DNA from: JAIBJP01 sp035639875 | Lineage (GTDB): Bacteria > Actinomycetota > Thermoleophilia > Gaiellales > Gaiellaceae | Reading direction: 5' to 3' | Length of the DNA stretch: 7,117 bases | Assembly: GCA_035639875.1 (NCBI GenBank) | Contig: DASQXE010000146.1 | Coordinates: 1-7,117 of the forward strand | Part shown: positions 4,098 through 7,117 of the stretch, in pieces | Position numbering within the stretch: position 1 is the first letter of the stretch | How the letters are laid out: each line of letters opens with the position of its first letter | Position numbers and translations under genes: made by a program | The notes under the pieces: model-generated | Databases searched by the model: none | The model's input: the letters and a program-made list of their open reading frames with translations, nothing else | Told to the model about the DNA's origin: nothing

Positions 4098-5258
4098 GTG
4101 GCCGAAGCGGTCATTTTGTCTGCGGTCCGGACGCCGGTCGGGCGCCAGGGAGGCGCGCTCGCGGGGGTTCGGCCCGACGACCTCGCCGCCCTCGTCATCG
4201 AGGAGGCGGTCGAGCGCGCGGGCGTTCCCGCGGCAGAGATCGAGGACGTTTACTTCGGAGCCGCCAACCAGGCGGGCGAGGACAACCGCAACGTCGCCCG
4301 CATGGCGGCCCTCCTCGCGGGGCTGCCGCAGGAGGTGGCAGGCGTCACGGTCAACCGGCTCTGCGCGTCCGGCCTGACGGCCGTCGTTTCCGCCTGCCAC
4401 GCCGTGCGCGCGGGTGACGGGGAGCTCTTCGTCGCGGGCGGTGTGGAATCCATGAGCCGCGCCCCGCTCGTCATGTCCAAGCCGGAGTACGGCGACCAGA
4501 CCGTATGGGACACGACGCTCGGGTGGCGCTTCCCGAATCCGAAGATGGCGGCGAAGTTCCCGCTGGAATCCATGGGAGAGACGGGCGAGAACGTGGCTGA
4601 GCGGTATGGGATCACGCGCGAGGATCAAGACGCGTTCGCGCTAGAGAGCCAGCGCCGCTGGGCGGCGGCAAACGAGATGGGTCGCTTCGACGACGAGTTG
4701 ATCCCGGTCGGGGAGGTGAGCCGCGACGAGCATCCGCGTCCCGACACGAGCGCCGAGAAGCTCGCCACCCTCAAGCCCGCGTTCCGGGAAGGGGGATCGC
4801 TGACGGCCGGAAACTCGAGCGGGATCAACGACGGTGCCGCCGCTCTCGTGATCGCGAGCGAGGAAAAAGCAAAGGACCTCGGAGGCCAACCCCTCGCCCG
4901 TTTCGTCGGGAGTGCCGTGGCCGGAGTCGATCCACGCGTGATGGGAATCGGCCCGGTTCCCGCGGTCCGCAAGCTCCTGGAGCGTGTCGGACTCGGCGTG
5001 GACGACCTCGACCTAGTCGAGCTGAACGAGGCGTTCGCGTCTCAGAGTCTCGAGGTCATCCGCGAGCTCGGTCTCGATCCAGAGCGTGTGAACGTGAACG
5101 GCGGTGCCATCGCGATCGGCCATCCACTCGGCATGAGCGGCGCGCGCCTCGTCGTCAGCCTCCTGCACGAGCTGCGCCGCCGCGGCGGCCGCTACGGACT
5201 AGCAACACTGTGCGTCGGGGTAGGACAGGGACAGGCAGCGATCTTCGAGAGGACCTAG
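4098..5258 (+). CDS. Acyl-CoA thiolase, 3-oxoadipyl-CoA thiolase (PcaF/PaaJ) type
   Basis: A 386-residue thiolase of normal length. The acyl-accepting cysteine is C89 in NRLCASGL, H342 lies in GHPLGMSGAR, and the second catalytic cysteine is C372 in CVGVGQG; NEAF is at 310-313. VYFGAANQAGEDNRNVARMA (51-70), GGVESMSRAP, LGWRF and the C-terminal CxGVGQG (V where many acetoacetyl-CoA thiolases have G) resemble 3-oxoadipyl-CoA thiolases of the beta-ketoadipate and phenylacetate pathways. It cleaves 3-ketoacyl-CoA with CoA or runs in reverse; the true substrate is unproven because no pca or paa genes are visible. GTG at 4098 is chosen for the family start (AEAVILSAVRTPVGR) and the -10 spacing; TTG at 4068 adds ten unlikely residues. 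The next gene starts 2 nt after the stop. Confidence 0.93.
   Translation: MAEAVILSAVRTPVGRQGGALAGVRPDDLAALVIEEAVERAGVPAAEIEDVYFGAANQAGEDNRNVARMAALLAGLPQEVAGVTVNRLCASGLTAVVSACHAVRAGDGELFVAGGVESMSRAPLVMSKPEYGDQTVWDTTLGWRFPNPKMAAKFPLESMGETGENVAERYGITREDQDAFALESQRRWAAANEMGRFDDELIPVGEVSRDEHPRPDTSAEKLATLKPAFREGGSLTAGNSSGINDGAAALVIASEEKAKDLGGQPLARFVGSAVAGVDPRVMGIGPVPAVRKLLERVGLGVDDLDLVELNEAFASQSLEVIRELGLDPERVNVNGGAIAIGHPLGMSGARLVVSLLHELRRRGGRYGLATLCVGVGQGQAAIFERT
5247..5253 (+). promoter_or_regulatory. Shine-Dalgarno sequence of the aldehyde dehydrogenase gene
   Basis: GAGAGGA lies inside the last codons of the thiolase gene and 7 nt before ATG at 5261. It settles the start at 5261 rather than an in-frame ATG-like upstream extension. 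It is the only clear SD seen in the window, and it serves the one gene that cannot have its own leaderless transcript. Confidence 0.75.
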
Positions 5259-5260
5259 CG

Positions 5261-6733
5261 ATGGCGATTGCGACAGAACGCGAGTACGGACTGTTCATCA
5301 ACGGCGAGTCGGTCGAGCCTGCCTCCGGTGAGATCCGCGAGCTGACGGAGCCGGCGACGGGAGCCTCGCTCGCCAAGGCAGCAATGGCGGGGGAGGCGGA
5401 CGTCGACCGCGCCGTCGACGCCGCCCGCACAGCGCTCGAGGGCCCATGGGCCAAGACGCCTCCGAACGAGCGCGCGCGGCTCATGCATGCGCTCGCCGAC
5501 GCCATCGTCGCGAATCGTCAAGAGCTCGTCGAGCTCGAGGCCCGCAACGTGGGTAAGGCGATCACGTCGGTGAAAGGGGAGGTGGCGGTCTCCGCGGAGA
5601 ACTTCCGCTGGTATGCGTCCGTCCTCGGCACGATCGCCGGCCGGGCGACGCCCATCGGCGGCTCCATTCTCGCCTACACGCTCAAGGAGCCGGTCGGCGT
5701 CGCCGCGCAGATCGTCCCCTGGAACTACCCGATCATGATGGCGGCCTGGAAGCTCGCCCCCGCGCTCGCGGCCGGCTGCACGATCGTCCTCAAGCCCGAC
5801 CCGGCCACGCCGCTCACCGTTCTCCGCGTTGCGGAGCTCGCCGCCGAGGTGGGTATCCCGCCGGGAGTCATCAACATCGTCCCGGGGGACGGACCCACGA
5901 CCGGTGCCTACCTCGTTTCCCACCCAGGCGTCGACAAGGTCGCGTTCACGGGCTCGACGAGGACCGGTTCCGAGATCATGCGGCTCTGCGCCGAGCCCGT
6001 AAAGCGTGTCTCACTCGAGCTCGGCGGAAAGAGCCCGAATCTCGTCTTTGCGGATGCCAATCTCGACGACGCGATCCCGTCATCGGTATACGCGATCTAC
6101 TACGCGGCCGGCCAGAGCTGCGACGCGCGTTCGCGGGTGCTCGTCGAGAAGCCGCTCTACGACGACTTCGTCGCCCGGTTCACGGACACGGCCGCGAAGC
6201 TGAAGGTCGGAGACCCGCTCGAGCCCGAGACCCAGATGGGCTCCCTCATCTCCCAGGCACACCGGGAGAAGGTGCACGGCTTGGTCGAGCGGGGCCTGGA
6301 AGAGGGCGCCGAGATCGTCACCGGCGGCGAGCCGACGGACGGCGACGGCGCCTTCTACCCGCCCACCGTGCTCGCAGGCGTGGAGAACGGAATGACGGTT
6401 GCCCAGGAGGAAATCTTCGGCCCGGTGGTCACCGTCATCCCGTTCGACGACGAGACCGAAGCGGTGCGGATCGCAAACGACGTCAAATACGGGCTGACGG
6501 CGACCGTCTGGACGCGGGACCCCGCGCGCGGGCACCGGCTCGCCCGGCAGATCAAGTCGGGCGTAATCGGCATCAACGTGCCGAACACCGCCTTTCCGGG
6601 TCTCCCCTTCGGCGGCTACAAGCAGTCCGGCTTCGGCCGCGAGGGCTCGCTGGAGACGATCGAGATGTACCTGGAGACGAAGACCGTGCTCGCCTCGACC
6701 GGCACCAAGCCCGTGAACCCCTGGAGTCTCTAG
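5261..6733 (+). CDS. NAD(P)-dependent aldehyde dehydrogenase
   Basis: A 490-residue enzyme of the classical ALDH superfamily that oxidises aldehydes to acids. Visible motifs are PWNYP with N155, K178 in VLKPD, FTGSTRTG (229-236) of the cofactor-binding fold, general base E253 in LELGGK, catalytic C287 in GQSCDARSR and E384 in EEIFGP. The C-terminus GGYKQSGFGREG...YLETKT is typical of betaine-aldehyde, aminobutyraldehyde and related dehydrogenases. At the ribose-binding position (K+3) many NAD enzymes have Glu; here it is P181, preceded by D180, so cofactor choice is open. The gene is translationally linked to the thiolase (2-nt gap, SD within it). A GabT-like gene follows on the same strand beyond a small opposite gene, hinting at amine or GABA-semialdehyde substrates, but this is inference. 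Confidence 0.93.
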   Translation: MAIATEREYGLFINGESVEPASGEIRELTEPATGASLAKAAMAGEADVDRAVDAARTALEGPWAKTPPNERARLMHALADAIVANRQELVELEARNVGKAITSVKGEVAVSAENFRWYASVLGTIAGRATPIGGSILAYTLKEPVGVAAQIVPWNYPIMMAAWKLAPALAAGCTIVLKPDPATPLTVLRVAELAAEVGIPPGVINIVPGDGPTTGAYLVSHPGVDKVAFTGSTRTGSEIMRLCAEPVKRVSLELGGKSPNLVFADANLDDAIPSSVYAIYYAAGQSCDARSRVLVEKPLYDDFVARFTDTAAKLKVGDPLEPETQMGSLISQAHREKVHGLVERGLEEGAEIVTGGEPTDGDGAFYPPTVLAGVENGMTVAQEEIFGPVVTVIPFDDETEAVRIANDVKYGLTATVWTRDPARGHRLARQIKSGVIGINVPNTAFPGLPFGGYKQSGFGREGSLETIEMYLETKTVLASTGTKPVNPWSL

Positions 6734-6736
6734 CTC

Positions 6737-6928
6737 CTAGCGGATCCCGGTGTCGTACTTGACGACCGCCTTCGCGAAGGAGTGCCGGCGAACGATCACG
6801 TCGACGGGCTTACCCGACTCGGTCATGAGGATGTAGTGCCCGGGCGCGATGCGGACGACGAAGCGGCGGTCCGAACCTGAACGCACGGTCTGCAGGACCT
6901 TCCGCGCGCTTTCGGCCCGAGCGGCCAA
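6737..6928 (-). CDS. Small hypothetical protein, 63 aa, convergent with the aldehyde dehydrogenase gene
   Basis: I do not recognise a family. The protein is small and basic; the N-terminal part looks helical (AARAESARKVLQTV) and the rest strand-rich (DRRFVVRIAPGHYILMTESG, then KPVDVIVRRHSFAKAVVKYD). Third codon positions are strongly G/C as in the neighbours, and no ORF of comparable quality exists on the other strand, so it is probably real. The start is uncertain: TTG at 6926-6928 is the longest option, and an in-frame GTG 14 codons later would leave 49 residues. TACAAC (6952 down to 6947), antisense to the aminotransferase -10, could drive it with a 12-nt leader. Its TAG is 3 nt from the aldehyde dehydrogenase stop, so the two are convergent and nearly touching. 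Confidence 0.55.
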   Translation of the reverse strand: MAARAESARKVLQTVRSGSDRRFVVRIAPGHYILMTESGKPVDVIVRRHSFAKAVVKYDTGIR

Positions 6929-6946
6929 GGAAGGCCGTTCGGCGCC

Positions 6947-6956
6947 GTTGTAGACT
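6947..6956. promoter_or_regulatory. -10 box of the aminotransferase gene with a weaker antisense -10
   Basis: TAGACT on the plus strand (6951-6956) ends 6 nt before the ATG at 6963, so predicted +1 is exactly on the start codon. The same TA (6951-6952) begins TACAAC on the minus strand, directed at the 63-aa gene; it lacks the final T of the consensus and would leave a 12-nt leader, so that direction is less certain. No clear -35 is present on either side. Confidence 0.55.
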
Positions 6957-6962
6957 CGGCGA

Positions 6963-7117
6963 ATGTCGCTGCGAGGGCGAAGCGCTACCGATCGCGTTCT
7001 AGCCGACCGGGAGCGCTATGTGGCCGCCGGCGTCGCGACGCCGCCGCTCGTCGTCTCGCGCGCCGAGGGTGCCCATCTCTGGGACCTCGACGGGCGCGAG
7101 TACATCGATTTTGCAGG
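6963..7117 (+). CDS. Class III PLP-dependent aminotransferase, GabT-like (5' end only)
   Basis: 51 complete codons from ATG at 6963 to the window edge. The sequence TPPLVVSRAEGAHLWDLDGR (26-45) followed by EYIDFAG is the characteristic N-terminal region of class III aminotransferases such as 4-aminobutyrate and other omega-amino acid transaminases; the PLP-binding lysine lies outside the window. The family moves an amino group from an omega-amine such as GABA to 2-oxoglutarate or pyruvate, yielding a semialdehyde. The preceding aldehyde dehydrogenase could oxidise such a product, but the gene has its own predicted leaderless promoter and is separated by an opposite-strand gene, so co-transcription is unlikely. 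Substrate cannot be set from this fragment. Confidence 0.88.
   Translation, partial: MSLRGRSATDRVLADRERYVAAGVATPPLVVSRAEGAHLWDLDGREYIDFA

Noticed and set aside
3937..4377. Open frame starting at ATG 3937, within repeat copy 1, and running into the thiolase gene
   Set aside because: It crosses the repeat block and then reads the thiolase gene out of frame as Arg/Ser-rich sequence; no family resemblance.
5221..5236. Direct repeat GGACAGGGACAGG
   Set aside because: It encodes the conserved GQGQ end of the thiolase active-site motif and is explained by coding.
5255..5923. 222-aa open frame on the minus strand across the aldehyde dehydrogenase gene
   Set aside because: Arg/Asp/Gly-rich antisense shadow of a gene with complete catalytic motifs.

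Overview
The window is GC-rich, gene-dense bacterial DNA. Gene content (BtuF-type cobalamin-binding protein, futalosine-pathway MqnD, DtxR/MntR regulator, GabT-type aminotransferase), strong G/C preference at third codon positions and start codons lying directly downstream of TANNNT boxes fit a high-GC actinobacterium, possibly of the Thermoleophilia type. That placement is inference; there is no rRNA or other marker gene here.

Layout: (1) 1-444 (+) is the 3' end of a cobalamin-binding (BtuF-like) protein. (2) 441-740 (-) is a small Rieske [2Fe-2S] protein. (3) 761-1690 (+) is an ornithine cyclodeaminase/mu-crystallin family enzyme. (4) 1687-1986 (-) and (5) 2009-2353 (+) are two small proteins I do not recognise. 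(6) 2350-3012 (-) is a DtxR/MntR-family metal-dependent repressor. (7) about 3078-3908 (+) is an MqnD-like menaquinone (futalosine pathway) protein, apparently without an ATG/GTG/TTG start. (8) 3909-4066 is a non-coding stretch with two copies of a 13-bp palindrome. (9) 4098-5258 and 5261-6733 (+) form a two-gene operon: a 3-oxoadipyl-CoA-type thiolase and an aldehyde dehydrogenase. (10) 6737-6928 (-) is a small unknown protein. (11) 6963-7117 (+) is the start of a class III (GabT-like) aminotransferase.

The most striking property is organisational. Genes alternate strand almost one by one. Three convergent pairs overlap by exactly 4 bp at a shared CTAG or CTAA, leaving no room for a terminator. 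Two divergent pairs are separated by only 20 and 22 bp, and the two opposing -10 boxes share their central TA. For nearly every gene that begins a transcription unit, a TANNNT hexamer ends 6-7 nt before the start codon, so transcription would begin at or within 1 nt of it (leaderless mRNA). The aldehyde dehydrogenase, internal to an operon, instead has a clear Shine-Dalgarno sequence.

Functionally the window mixes independent units: cobalamin uptake, a redox ferredoxin, imino/amino-acid metabolism, metal-responsive regulation, menaquinone synthesis, and an acyl-CoA/aldehyde oxidation operon next to an aminotransferase. The last two could act together in amine or GABA-type degradation. I see no CRISPR array, tRNA, rRNA, integrase or phage gene.
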